Source: CAVWSM01 sp963798505
GTDB taxonomy: Bacteria > Actinomycetota > Actinomycetes > Jiangellales > Jiangellaceae
DNA: 64,000 nt
Assembly: GCA_963798505.1 (NCBI GenBank)
Contig: CAWCTX010000016.1
Coordinates: forward strand, 1 to 64,000
Direction of reading: 5' to 3'
Shown: positions 55,421 to 63,996 of the stretch, in pieces
Layout: each line of letters begins with the position of its first letter
Position numbering within the stretch: position 1 is the first letter of the stretch
Translations under genes and position numbers: made by a program
Notes under the pieces: generated by a model
Seen by the model: the letters and a program-made list of their open reading frames with translations, nothing else
Told to the model about the DNA's origin: nothing
The model's database searches: none

Positions 55421-56065
55421 GTGACAAGCCCGTCGGGGGAGCCGGCCAGGACGCCTGGGCTGCGGACGACGCGTACGGAGGCGTTCAGCGACGGCGTTTT
55501 CGCCATTGCCATCACGCTGCTGGTATTGGAGATCGGGGTACCCAGCGGCTCCGAGGACGACCTGCTCGGCGCGGTGCTGGACCAGTGGCCGTCGTACCTG
55601 GCTTACCTGGTGAGTTTCTCGACGATCGGCGCGGTCTGGCTCGAGCACACGGTCATTACCGAGTTCCTGGATCGCGCCAACTCAGTGCTCATCCGGCTGA
55701 ATCTGCTGCTGCTGTTGGTGGTGTCGTTCCTGCCGTTCCCGACCCGGCTGTTGGGCGAGTACATCGAAGAGGACGATGCTGCGCGGGTGGCGGTGACGAT
55801 CTACGGCGTCAATCTGTTTCTGGTGTCGGCGTTGGTCTCGCTGCTCTGGCGTTATGCAGTTCGCGAGCGGTTGATCCGATCTGACATCCCGGACGCGGAC
55901 GTGAGGCTGTTGACCCGCAGGCTCGCACCGGGCCTGGGCGGCTATGTGGCAACGATCGTGCTCGGGCTGTTCCTGCCGGTGCTCGCCGTGCTCGCCTACC
56001 TGGCGCTCGCGGTCTACATCATCGTGCCCGTCGGCGTGCTCCGACGCCGGCCGGCTGGACCCTGA
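55421..56065 (+). CDS. TMEM175-type (DUF1211) potassium channel-like protein
   Basis: 214 residues with six membrane helices. The signature RTEAFSDGVFAIAITLLVLE (F-S-D in helix 1) defines the TMEM175 family. Others are YLAYLVSFSTIGAVWLEHTV, LNLLLLLVVSFLPFPTRLLG and YVATIVLGLFLPVLAVLAYL. Bacterial members conduct K+ as tetramers of one six-helix repeat. GTG start at 55421. The end overlaps the convergent secreted-protein gene by 47 bases. Confidence 0.88.
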   Translation: MTSPSGEPARTPGLRTTRTEAFSDGVFAIAITLLVLEIGVPSGSEDDLLGAVLDQWPSYLAYLVSFSTIGAVWLEHTVITEFLDRANSVLIRLNLLLLLVVSFLPFPTRLLGEYIEEDDAARVAVTIYGVNLFLVSALVSLLWRYAVRERLIRSDIPDADVRLLTRRLAPGLGGYVATIVLGLFLPVLAVLAYLALAVYIIVPVGVLRRRPAGP

Positions 56066-57377
56066 CTCCGGACGCGGAACACGGCGAGGACGATCGACGT
56101 CCTCGCCGGGCCCCGGTGTCCCGCTCTGGTGTCAGAGCGGCGACGGGCACAACCTGCAGGGGCGGGGCACAGGGTCGCGCTCGATCGGCGGTGGCGGCGG
56201 TGCCGGCGCGGACCACGGTCAGGTCGGGGAGCCATCGCATGCGAGGCACCGAACCGCCGAAGCTCACCGGCTCCTCGAAGACCGCGAGCACCTGGTAAGT
56301 GCCAGGCGAGAACACGCCCGCGTTTATCCCCATGTACTCCTGGTTGATCACGCAGTTGTCGTTCGCCCACCGGGTCTGGTAATAGGTCACCTCTCCGCCG
56401 TTCCGGAAGAACTTGAACTGCGCGACCGAGTCGGGCATCACGCCTGCCGCTATCACCAGCAGCTGCTGGCCCTGATTGATCGTCTGGTTGTGCCCCGGCG
56501 TCTGGTACCAGGCGGTGGCCGGCTGGTTGCACAGGGTTGACGGTGGCGGCTCATGGGCGGTCGCCATCGTCGCGAGGTCGAGCCACTTGGTGCGGATGAC
56601 ACCGGCATCGCCGTCGCCCCAGCCGCGGCCGCCTCGGAAAGGTACCTCTGACCAGGCGTACTCGCCCGGGAACTGGTGGGCCGACAGCTCGTCCACCCGC
56701 GGCGCGTGCGGCTCGCCGACGTTGACGACGTTGAACGGCAGCCAGAAGCTTTCCGAGCAGTTGTCCGAGCCGTTGAATCCGCCGGCGTCGCAGGACGCGT
56801 CCGACACGTAGTTGGCGTGCTTGTTCTCAGCGGCGTAGATCCGAGCCACATACGGCGATCCGCCGGCGTGGCGCCCCCAGGTACACGAGTTGCCGAGCAG
56901 CCGCTGTTCGGAGTGCTCCCCGGTCGCTCGGTAGTGGGCGAACGTCTTGAGCGAGAAGGCGCCGTACCCGTACGGGCAGGAGCCGTTAGGTGCAAGTGTC
57001 AGCGAGAAGGGTTCCACGTCGCCGTTGTGCGCGAACTTGGTCCCGACGATCAGACCAACGGCGTCGCCGCAGTCCCGGGCGTAGAGGATGTTGTACTGCA
57101 CCGAGATCTTCGATGGGTCGTTCGGGTGCGGAATCACTCGCGCGAGCGCGGTGCCCGGATTCCACGACGTCGCCGGGTGCGTACAGCCCCAGTCCTCGCC
57201 CTCGTCGTACCACACGTACGGAAAGAACCGAGTCGCAAGCGCGTCCTCGAGGCCGTCGTCGAGCCCGTCGGCGTCGACATCCGAGATCGCCGAGGCAGGC
57301 GGCGGGGCCACCAGCACCGCCGAACCGATCGCCAACAATGCGGCGAGCAAGAGCCGCACTACCCGTCGTGTCATCAT
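56019..57377 (-). CDS. Secreted protein with a Vps62/NPP1-like domain
   Basis: Signal peptide MMTRRVVRLLLAALLAIGSA, then ISDVDADGLDDGLEDALATR and FFPYVWYDEGEDWGCTHPAT. Later come VQYNILYARDCGDAVGLIVG, YAAENKHANYVSDASCDAGG (the KHANY motif recalls NPP1 and Vps62 proteins) and an extracellular Cys set that could form disulfides. The C-terminal part (WANDNCVINQEYMGINAGVF, PGTYQVLAVFEEPVSFGG) is a second beta-rich unit. The last 60 residues (DRARPCAPPLQVVP onward) are low-complexity and may reflect a frame error. A plant-toxin-like or cell-envelope role cannot be decided. Bases 57378-57596 upstream form a shared divergent promoter region with no clear sites. Confidence 0.6.
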   Translation of the reverse strand: MMTRRVVRLLLAALLAIGSAVLVAPPPASAISDVDADGLDDGLEDALATRFFPYVWYDEGEDWGCTHPATSWNPGTALARVIPHPNDPSKISVQYNILYARDCGDAVGLIVGTKFAHNGDVEPFSLTLAPNGSCPYGYGAFSLKTFAHYRATGEHSEQRLLGNSCTWGRHAGGSPYVARIYAAENKHANYVSDASCDAGGFNGSDNCSESFWLPFNVVNVGEPHAPRVDELSAHQFPGEYAWSEVPFRGGRGWGDGDAGVIRTKWLDLATMATAHEPPPSTLCNQPATAWYQTPGHNQTINQGQQLLVIAAGVMPDSVAQFKFFRNGGEVTYYQTRWANDNCVINQEYMGINAGVFSPGTYQVLAVFEEPVSFGGSVPRMRWLPDLTVVRAGTAATADRARPCAPPLQVVPVAALTPERDTGARRGRRSSSPCSASGVRVQPAGVGARRRAR

Positions 57378-57596
57378 CGCCGTCCCTTCTCCTGGTCGCG
57401 CCGCGCCCGGCACTGGGTCACCTCGAGTTCGGACCGAGAAGGCGACCAGATGGGAACAGCCGCGATGCAGGCAGGCAACAGGCCAGGCTCGTGACACGGA
57501 CAACACGGCGATGTGCCCGCCAGCCTGTGGCTCGGCGATCGACTTGCGCGCGTTGAGGGCGCCGGTACGCCCCAGAGCACTTCTAGACTGCCGGCC

Positions 57597-58001
57597 ATGC
57601 GGTCGGACCTGGTGACCACGCTAGCCGCGGCGGGCCTTCTGCTCGTATCCAGCTCCGCGACCAAATCCGTGCCGCTACCGCCCGACGACGCCACCGCTGC
57701 CGAAGTCTTGAACGTCTATCTGCAGGCGCTCCAAGCCGGGGACTGCGACACCGCTCATGACCTGGCTGGGGACTCGTTCGTGTTCAGTAACGGCGAACTA
57801 TGCGGGCATCTCGTCGTCACGGCCTACTCACCGCCCGACGTGCCGATGCGACCCTCCGCTCACGAGGTCGTCTTCGCGACCACTCTTACCGTCAAGCATG
57901 GCGACGCGTCGATGCCGGACGGTGACCACACGTGGTTCTACTCCCTGACGCGCCAGGACGACGGTGCGTGGCGACTCTCTGGAGGTGGCAGCGGGCCGTA
58001 A
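57597..58001 (+). CDS. Small secreted protein, NTF2/DUF4878-like
   Basis: 134 residues. The N-terminus RSDLVTTLAAAGLLLVSSSA is a signal peptide (no lipobox Cys). The mature part AAEVLNVYLQALQAGDCDTA then HDLAGDSFVFSNGELCGHLV and FATTLTVKHGDASMPDGDHT with WFYSLTRQDDGAWRLSGGGS follows the pattern of NTF2-like lipoprotein domains: a helix with a paired Cys, then a beta sheet ending in a W-x-x-x-x-G strand. Function unknown. Confidence 0.65.
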   Translation: MRSDLVTTLAAAGLLLVSSSATKSVPLPPDDATAAEVLNVYLQALQAGDCDTAHDLAGDSFVFSNGELCGHLVVTAYSPPDVPMRPSAHEVVFATTLTVKHGDASMPDGDHTWFYSLTRQDDGAWRLSGGGSGP

Positions 58002-58126
58002 GCGCCCGAGCCGCGGCGCTTAGACCCTGCTGCACATCGTTGGGCTCGGCAGGGTCCGTGCCTGACGCTTCCGGTTGTGAAGCGGCAGAGCGGCTATGCT
58101 CCCCCGATCAGACCGCTGTAAAGGGC

Positions 58127-58156
58127 ATTCTGACGTTCCCGCGGGAACGTCAGAAT
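58127..58156. terminator. Perfect 30-base palindrome between convergent genes
   Basis: The sequence reads ATTCTGACGTTCCCG followed directly by its exact reverse complement, with no loop. It can form a hairpin with a tight turn, or serve as a dimeric protein site. It lies 15 bases past the stop of the LLM oxidoreductase gene and 125 bases past the stop of the small secreted protein. A terminator role is likely from position. Confidence 0.6.
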
Positions 58157-58170
58157 TGCTGCCCAGCCGG

Positions 58171-59059
58171 TCACGAAAGCTGGGCGGGAGCTTCCTGCAG
58201 GATCCGTTCGAAGACACCGAGATCCGCGGCGAACACGGAGTCCGGCACCGGCCAGTGCACGACGATCTCGTCGATGCCCAGCTCGGCCACCCGACCGGCG
58301 AAATCGACGAACGCGTCCAACGACCCGAGCGGAGCGACGGTCGACGTGCCGGTGAGCAGCACGCGGTCGATCGTGGTCGGATCGCGGCCAGCCTCGGCGC
58401 AGGCATTGTCGAGTCGCTCCACCTTGGGTGCGGATCGCCTTGACGCGATCGGCCACTGACGCGTCACCGGGCAGTCGACGGTCGCCGTAGCTCACCCATC
58501 CCTGTCCATACTCCGCCGCCAGCCGCATCGCTCGCGGGCCTGCGGCCGCGACGACGAACGGCACCCGCGGCGACTGCACGCAGCCGGGGAGCATCTGTGC
58601 CTCAGCCGCCGAGTAGTACTCGCCGGCACGACTGGTGAGCGGCCGGCTCAGCAACGCGTCGAGCAGCTCGACGAACTCGGCGAACCGGTCGGCGCGCTCG
58701 CGGGGCGACCATTCAGGTTGACCGAGGACGGTCGCGTCGAACCCGAGGCCTCCCGCGCCCAGACCCAGAACGAGCCGCCCGCCGGACACGTCGTCGAGCG
58801 TCATCACGTCCTTGGCGAACGGCACCGGATGGCGGTAGTTGGGGCTGGCGACCATCGTGCCCAGGCGCATCGTGCCCGTGGCCGTCGCGGCTGCTGCCAG
58901 CGTGGGCACGGTCGCGCCCCACGGCCCGTCGCGAAAGCTGCGCCACGTCAGATGGTCGTACGTGTAGGCGGCGTAGGCACCGAGCTCCTCGGTGCGCCGC
59001 CACAGCTCGCGCGCCTGCGGCCAGGGGTAGATCGGCAGGATCACGACGGACAGCCTCAT
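58171..59059 (-). CDS. LLM-class F420-dependent oxidoreductase, one frame break
   Basis: MRLSVVILPIYPWPQARELW, LGAYAAYTYDHLTWRSFRDG, VASPNYRHPVPFAKDVMTLD and GRLVLGLGAGGLGFDATVLG place it in the luciferase-like monooxygenase family. VPFVVAAAGPRAMRLAAEYG is the usual barrel strand. The frame changes near 58430 and resumes APKVERLDNACAEAGRDPTT, LGIDEIVVHWPVPDSVFA and ends APAQLS at 58171. Substrate unknown. It likely uses F420H2. Confidence 0.82.
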
Positions 59060-59142
59060 GGCCGCAATCCAATCGCAGTCACTGTGCGTAGTACGTCTGA
59101 ACACGTTCAGCCCCGTCGGAGCGTCGAGATGGGAGCACCTCC

Positions 59143-60448
59143 ATGCGAGCTCGTCCGTTACGTCCGTTCCTTCGTACTCTCGCGGTCCTTGCGGCATCCG
59201 CGACACTTGCGCTGGCGCTGACGGCGCCTGCCTCCGCGTGGTGGGGCCGCGACCGCACCCCACCGAGCACGCCGGGCAACTTCCGGGTGGTGTCCATCAC
59301 CCAGACGAGCGCGACGCTGGCCTGGAGCCCGTCCACCGACAACCGTGCCGTCGACAGATACACGGTCACAGCCGACGGTGCCTACGGCGTCGGCGAGATC
59401 GTCGACCACCCGGGGACCACGACCACTCTCACGGGCCTGTCCCCCGGGCCGACATACACGTTCCCGGATCGTGGCGTACGACACGTCCGGTAACCAGTCA
59501 CCGACGCCAGGACGACGACAGGGACGACAGTCGTCGATCCGGCGCTCCCTACGACACCGAGCAACCTTCGGGTAGTGTCGCTCACCCACGCCAGCGCCAC
59601 CATCGCCTGGGATCCCTCGACGGATGCCGACGGGATCGCCGGCTACGCGGCCTGGATTGCCAACAACCCGGGCCAGCCTTCTGGCGTCTGCCCACCCGAC
59701 GACCAGCGTCACTTATACAACCGCTTCATCCGGCCAGACGTCACCATCAGCGTTCGGGCAAGTGGCAACGCCGGCGACTACTCCAACACTGCGAGCATCA
59801 ACGGTGACCACGCCCCCCGACACCGGGCAGCCGGACACAACGGCACCGACGACCCCCACGAACCTCACCGTGCTGGGTGTGAACGGGTCGAAGGTGGAGC
59901 TGCGGTGGGGTTCCAGCATCGATCTGCTCAGCCAGGTGTCCTACGAGGTGCTGGTGAACGGCGTACCGACACCCAACGCGTGGTCGACGATCTCGGCCGG
60001 GACGTTCCCGCGCCCGTCGATGGCCGGTGCGATCGTGCGGCAGCTGGAGCCGGGCACGACGTACTCGTTCGCTGTGCGGGCAAAGGACGCCGCAGGCAAC
60101 CTCTCGGGGCTGACTTCGACCGTCACTGCGACGACCGCGCCCAGCTCCGACACGACCGCGCCGACGACGCCGACCCTGCTCAGCGCCGACGACGGCGGCG
60201 ACGGCTCCTGCCCGGCGGAGCTGGAGGCTCGGTGGACCCCGTCGACGGACGACTCCGGGTTCGTGGAGTACGAGGTCCGTGGCAATGGCGTGATCCAAGC
60301 CGTCATCACCGGAACGCGCCTCCTCGACTACACCGAGCTCTTGGGGCACGTGCTCATCACCATCGTGGCGGTCGACGCGGCTGGAAACGCGTCGCCGCCG
60401 AGCAACGCGATCGACATGATCGTGCGCTACAACCCCTGCCCGAGGTAA
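59143..60448 (+). CDS. Secreted fibronectin type III repeat protein, frameshifted
   Basis: The signal peptide FLRTLAVLAASATLALALTA ends near PASAWW. Four Fn3 modules follow: TPGNFRVVSITQTSATLAWS, TPSNLRVVSLTHASATIAWD, TPTNLTVLGVNGSKVELRW and a more divergent DGSCPAELEARWTPSTDDSG. Each ends with the A-x-D-x-x-G-N strand (VRAKDAAGNLSGLTSTVTAT, VAVDAAGNASPPSN). Breaks lie near 59465 and 59790. No enzymatic domain is attached. Such proteins act on the cell surface or in matrix and polysaccharide binding. Confidence 0.7.
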
Positions 60449-60463
60449 CCCAATCCCTCGCAC

Positions 60464-60517
60464 ACTGAAGCGCTGTGCTCGACACTCCCACAGGCGTGTC
60501 GCGCACAGCGCTTCAGT
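60464..60517. terminator. 15-bp stem hairpin between convergent genes
   Basis: The arms 60464-60478 (ACTGAAGCGCTGTGC) and 60503-60517 are perfect complements. An inner CGACAC/GTGTCG pair (60480-60485 and 60496-60501) extends the stem. It lies 15 bases past the Fn3 gene stop and 30 bases beyond the ABC permease stop, and can end both transcripts. Confidence 0.75.
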
Positions 60518-60547
60518 CTTGCGGGCCGGGCCAAGGCTCGGCCCCGT

Positions 60548-61387
60548 CTAGCGGGACAGGCGCTGGTACTTCCGCACCGCTATCGGGACGAAGATCGCCA
60601 TGATGATGACCGGCCAGACCATGGACATCATCATGGCGTTCTGCTCAATCCAGCTGTCGCCCAAGGGAACCGGGTTGCCGAACAGCTCGCGGGTCGCGTT
60701 GGCGGTGGAGGACACCGGGTTCCACATGGCGATCGCGCCGAGCCAGTCGGGCATGAGTGACGGGGGTGTGAAGACGCTCGAGATCATCGCGAACGGGAAG
60801 GCGACCGCGAAGAGGCTGCCCGCCTGCTCGGTGTTGGGGACCAGCAGGCCGAGGTAGATGCCGATCCAGATCAGTGCGAACCGCAGCCACAACAACAGCA
60901 CGAACGCGAACAGCGTCTCCATGAGGGTGCCGCCTGAGCTCCAGCCCACCACAACCGCGATGGCCGCGAGCACCGCGAGATCGACGGCGGCGCCGAGCAC
61001 GTCGGAGACACTGCGCCCGCTGACGACTGCCGAGGGCGACATCGGCATCGACCGGAACCGGTCGGTCACGCCCTTCTCCTTGTCGAGGGCGATCACGTAG
61101 GCAGTGTTCATGAAGCCGAAGGCCATCGTCATGGCGAACATGCCCGGCATCGCGAACGCCTTGTAGTCGCCACCACCGATGTCCATGGCGCTGCCGAAGA
61201 CGTAGACGAACAGCAGCACCGACACGATGGGGAATCCCAGCTGCCAGGCGATAGTGGACGGCATTCGCACGTAGTAGAGCAGCCCGCGACGCACCATCGT
61301 CCAGCAGTCGACCATGGCCCAATACATCCGGGCCTGTCGGGTGTCGGGCGCGCTCGGCTCAAGTGCAGTGTCGATCGCAGCACTCAT
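60548..61387 (-). CDS. ABC-2 permease, DrrB-like
   Basis: 279 residues with six membrane segments (LGFPIVSVLLFVYVFGSAMD, FAMTMAFGFMNTAYVIALDK, ALIWIGIYLGLLVPNTEQAG, FAVAFPFAMISSVFTPPSLM). EKGVTDRFRSMPMSPSAVVS is the cytoplasmic signature of the daunorubicin exporter DrrB group. The ATG overlaps the ATPase stop (ATGA). It forms a drug or lipid exporter with the gene before it. Confidence 0.9.
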   Translation of the reverse strand: MSAAIDTALEPSAPDTRQARMYWAMVDCWTMVRRGLLYYVRMPSTIAWQLGFPIVSVLLFVYVFGSAMDIGGGDYKAFAMPGMFAMTMAFGFMNTAYVIALDKEKGVTDRFRSMPMSPSAVVSGRSVSDVLGAAVDLAVLAAIAVVVGWSSGGTLMETLFAFVLLLWLRFALIWIGIYLGLLVPNTEQAGSLFAVAFPFAMISSVFTPPSLMPDWLGAIAMWNPVSSTANATRELFGNPVPLGDSWIEQNAMMMSMVWPVIIMAIFVPIAVRKYQRLSR

Positions 61388-62388
61388 CGGTCCGCCGCCT
61401 CCAGCTCCTTGGTCGCTGTCTTGTTTGACGACTCGTCCTCCGCTTTATGCCCGGTGATGCGCAGGAACACGTCGTCGAGGGTCGGGCGGCGCAGGCCGAT
61501 GTCCTCGACCGGCACGCCTTCGTCCTGCAGCCGGCGTGCCACGTGCGTGAGCGCGGCCACCCGGTCGGTCACCGGGCCGGAGACCCGACGGCCCTCGGCG
61601 TCGACTTCCGGCTCTCCGTCGCAGACCCCGGCCACGGCCCGCACTGCGTCGGGGGATGCTGGACGGCTCATAGAGCACGACCTCGATCTGGTCGCCACCC
61701 ACCGCGCGCTTGAGCTCGGCCGGTGTGTCGTCGGCGATCGTCCGGCCGCGGTCGATGACCGCCACCCGGTCGACGAGCCGGTCGGCCTCCTCCAGGTATT
61801 GCGTCGTCAGCAGCACGGTGGTGCCGGCGCTGACGAGTTCACGTACAGAAGCCCACACCTCGTTGCGGCCGCGCGGGTCGAGCCCGGTCGTCGGCTCGTC
61901 CAGGAACAGGATCCGCGGCGTGAGGATCATGCTGGCGGCAAGGTCGAGTCGCCGCCGCATGCCACCGCTGTATTGCTTGACGCCCTTGTCTCCCGCGTCG
62001 CTGAGCTCGAACTGCTCGAGCAGCTCGCCGGCCCGCTCACGCGCCCGCCGGGCACCGAGGTGGAACAGCCGGCCGAACATCTCGAGGTTCTGACGGCCGG
62101 TGAGGATCTCGTCGACCGCGGCGTATTGACCGGTGAGGCCGATGTTGCGCCGCACGTCCATCGGCTGTCGTACGACGTCGAAACCGGCGACCATGTGCCC
62201 GGCCGCCGTCTGGACGAATGAGTGTCGACAGGATCCGCACGGCGGTGGTCTTGCCCGCGCCATTAGGGCCGAGCAGCCCGTAGACCGAGCCAAAGGGGAC
62301 AGTCAGGTCGAAACCGTCGAGGGCGTTCACCTCGCCGTACCGCTTCTCCAGGGCTTCCACGACGACTGGCTGCGTCTGGGCTGGTCAT
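61384..62388 (-). CDS. ABC transporter ATPase, DrrA-like, three frame breaks
   Basis: VEALEKRYGEVNALDGFDLT and GSVYGLLGPNGAGKTTAVRI (Walker A), then GFDVVRQPMDVRRNIGLTGQ, KQYSGGMRRRLDLAASMILT (signature), RILFLDEPTTGLDPRGRNEV (Walker B) and TTVLLTTQYLEEADRLVDRV (H-loop replaced by Q as in DrrA). The tail is LRRPTLDDVFLRITGHKAED. Breaks lie near 62375, 62225 and 61690. With one C removed near 62375 the start is ATG 62388, giving MTSQTQPVVVEALEKRYG. Divergent from the TetR gene and probably controlled by it. Confidence 0.88.
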
Positions 62389-62418
62389 GCGCGCTCCAAG
62401 GGATAAACTGAGTGCAGC

Positions 62419-62436
62419 GTACGCTTTAGAGCGTAC
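62419..62436. promoter_or_regulatory. TetR operator between drrA-like and tetR genes
   Basis: GTACGCT-TTAG-AGCGTAC is a perfect 7-base-arm inverted repeat in the 92-base divergent gap, 31 bases upstream of the exporter start and 45 bases upstream of tetR. Its size and GTAC cores are typical of TetR dimer sites. Confidence 0.65.
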
Positions 62437-62480
62437 ACCCTACGCAGATTGCCTTCAAGTCCCTTTCGAGAGGCTCAGCG

Positions 62481-63233
62481 ATGACGACGGAGCACAGCGG
62501 CAGCGGCGACATCCACCGCAGCCTCGCGCTGATGTGGGAGATGGATGAAAAGGCGACCCGCGGTCCCAAGCCCACCCTGACCCTCGACAAGCTCGTTGCT
62601 GCGGCGATCGACATGGCCGATGCCGAGGGACTCGAGTCGGTGTCCATGCGCCGGATCGCCGAGGCGCTCGGCGTCGGCACTATGTCGCTGTATCGCTACG
62701 TGCCCGGCAAGGCCGAACTGCTCGACCTGATGCTGGACCGGGTGGTCGGTCCGCCCGATGTCGACGAGCTCGGACCCGGCTGGCGCAACGCCCTCGAGGC
62801 GATGGGGCAAGGGATGTGGAAGCTCTACACCGACCACCCATGGCTGCCGTTCGTCGACCAGAGCCGGCCCCTGCTTGGGCCCAACTCCTTCGCCGGACTC
62901 GAGCTCATCCTGCGCTCACTGACGGACTGCGCGCTCTCGGACAAGGAGAAGATCAACGCCATCTCCATGATTGAGGCCTATGCAGCATCGATGGCTCGCA
63001 CGCACAACAGCGCCCAGTTGGCGGAGAAGCGCACCGGCGTGAGCTCTGACGAGTTCTGGCAGACGCAGGCTCCGGTGCTCGAGAAGGCCTTGAGCACCGG
63101 CCAGTTTCCTACCCTCGCCGCCCTCGCCGACGACGCATTCACGGCGTACGGCGAGGAGTTGTTCGAGTTCGGGCTGCAGTGCATGCTCGACGGCCTCGAG
63201 GTACTCCTTCGACGACAGGCTGCGGCCGACTGA
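62481..63233 (+). CDS. TetR/AcrR-family regulator
   Basis: 250 residues. The DNA-binding domain is LVAAAIDMADAEGLESVSMR then RIAEALGVGTMSLYRYVPGK, preceded by the typical RGPKPTLTLDKL arm. The C-terminal domain (WRNALEAMGQGMWKLYTDHP, LVLRSLTD-type helices and FEFGLQCMLDGLEVLLRRQA) is TetR_C_1-like, the tetracycline-repressor subgroup. It is divergent from the DrrAB-like exporter, with an operator at 62419-62436, so it most likely represses that exporter. Confidence 0.92.
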   Translation: MTTEHSGSGDIHRSLALMWEMDEKATRGPKPTLTLDKLVAAAIDMADAEGLESVSMRRIAEALGVGTMSLYRYVPGKAELLDLMLDRVVGPPDVDELGPGWRNALEAMGQGMWKLYTDHPWLPFVDQSRPLLGPNSFAGLELILRSLTDCALSDKEKINAISMIEAYAASMARTHNSAQLAEKRTGVSSDEFWQTQAPVLEKALSTGQFPTLAALADDAFTAYGEELFEFGLQCMLDGLEVLLRRQAAAD

Positions 63234-63241
63234 CGCGAGGG

Positions 63242-63907
63242 TCAAGCAGTCTTGGCGATCCGCACACAGCAGCGATCGGGGGCGGGGTCGAGGGTGACGA
63301 CGCGGTCTTCGGCCGCTCCAGTCACCACCCCTTGCAGGAAACTCACGTTCATCCCGCAGACGACGTCGGTGAACTCCCGCGCGATCCGGTGGAACGGGCA
63401 GTTGCGCAGCAGGAGTGCACCGTCATCCTCGACGCTCGGCTCGAACCCGTGCTCGCGCAGCGCTGATTCGAGTGATGCAGCGTCCCGTCCGACATCCAAC
63501 CCGGCAGCGACCGCGCGCCGCGACAGCACGTCCACGACGGGCTGTCCGGTGCGGGCCGACTCGTCGACGGCCCCGGCGAGCAACGCGCCGGCGAGGTGGT
63601 ACGTCCGTTGGGGCAGACTGACGGCGATCTCGCGAGCGCTGCGCGTGTAGAGCTTTGCGGTGCGGCCGGCGCCAGGCCCCGTCTTGCCGGTGAGCCGTCG
63701 GAACTCGACGTCGAGCAGGCCGTCGGCGGCCAGCCGGTCGAGGTGGAACGCGGCCGTGCCGCGCCGCAAGCCCAGTGCCGCAGCCGCCTCGTCGCGGCTC
63801 ACCGCTCGCTCGCTGCCGGCGACCAGCTCGAAGAGCGCCCGACGAATCGGCTCGGCCAGTGCGGCGACGACGTCGAGGTCGTCACCCTGGCCCCGCTGCC
63901 CCGTCAT
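63242..63907 (-). CDS. Winged-helix regulator of the COG2345 type with a Cys/His cluster
   Basis: 221 residues. LAEPIRRALFELVAGSERAV, SRDEAAAALGLRRGTAAFHL and DRLAADGLLDVEFRRLTGKT form an ArsR/DeoR-like wing helix, followed by RTAKLYTRSAREIAVSLPQR. The C-terminal part LLLRNCPFHRIAREFTDVVC then GMNVSFLQGVV and DRCCVRI keeps four cysteines and a His, the arrangement used by SufR-like iron-sulfur sensors. It is divergent from a gene starting at 63997. Sensing of iron-sulfur status or redox is inferred. Confidence 0.78.
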   Translation of the reverse strand: MTGQRGQGDDLDVVAALAEPIRRALFELVAGSERAVSRDEAAAALGLRRGTAAFHLDRLAADGLLDVEFRRLTGKTGPGAGRTAKLYTRSAREIAVSLPQRTYHLAGALLAGAVDESARTGQPVVDVLSRRAVAAGLDVGRDAASLESALREHGFEPSVEDDGALLLRNCPFHRIAREFTDVVCGMNVSFLQGVVTGAAEDRVVTLDPAPDRCCVRIAKTA

Positions 63908-63933
63908 GTCCCCGAGTCTAAGACACGCACCTA

Positions 63934-63964
63934 TTGACGTTAGATCCCGCGCTGCTCTAACGTC
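63934..63964 (+). promoter_or_regulatory. Promoter overlapping an inverted repeat
   Basis: GACGTTAG (63936-63943) and CTAACGTC (63957-63964) are perfect 8-base complements with a 13-base spacer. TTGACG at 63934-63939 and TAACGT at 63958-63963 are a good -35/-10 pair with an 18-base spacer, so the repeat sits on both elements. A regulator bound here would block RNA polymerase. The regulator gene is the divergent one at 63242-63907. Confidence 0.65.
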
Positions 63965-63996
63965 CAGATGGATCACTTTTAGAGAGGTTAGGGATC

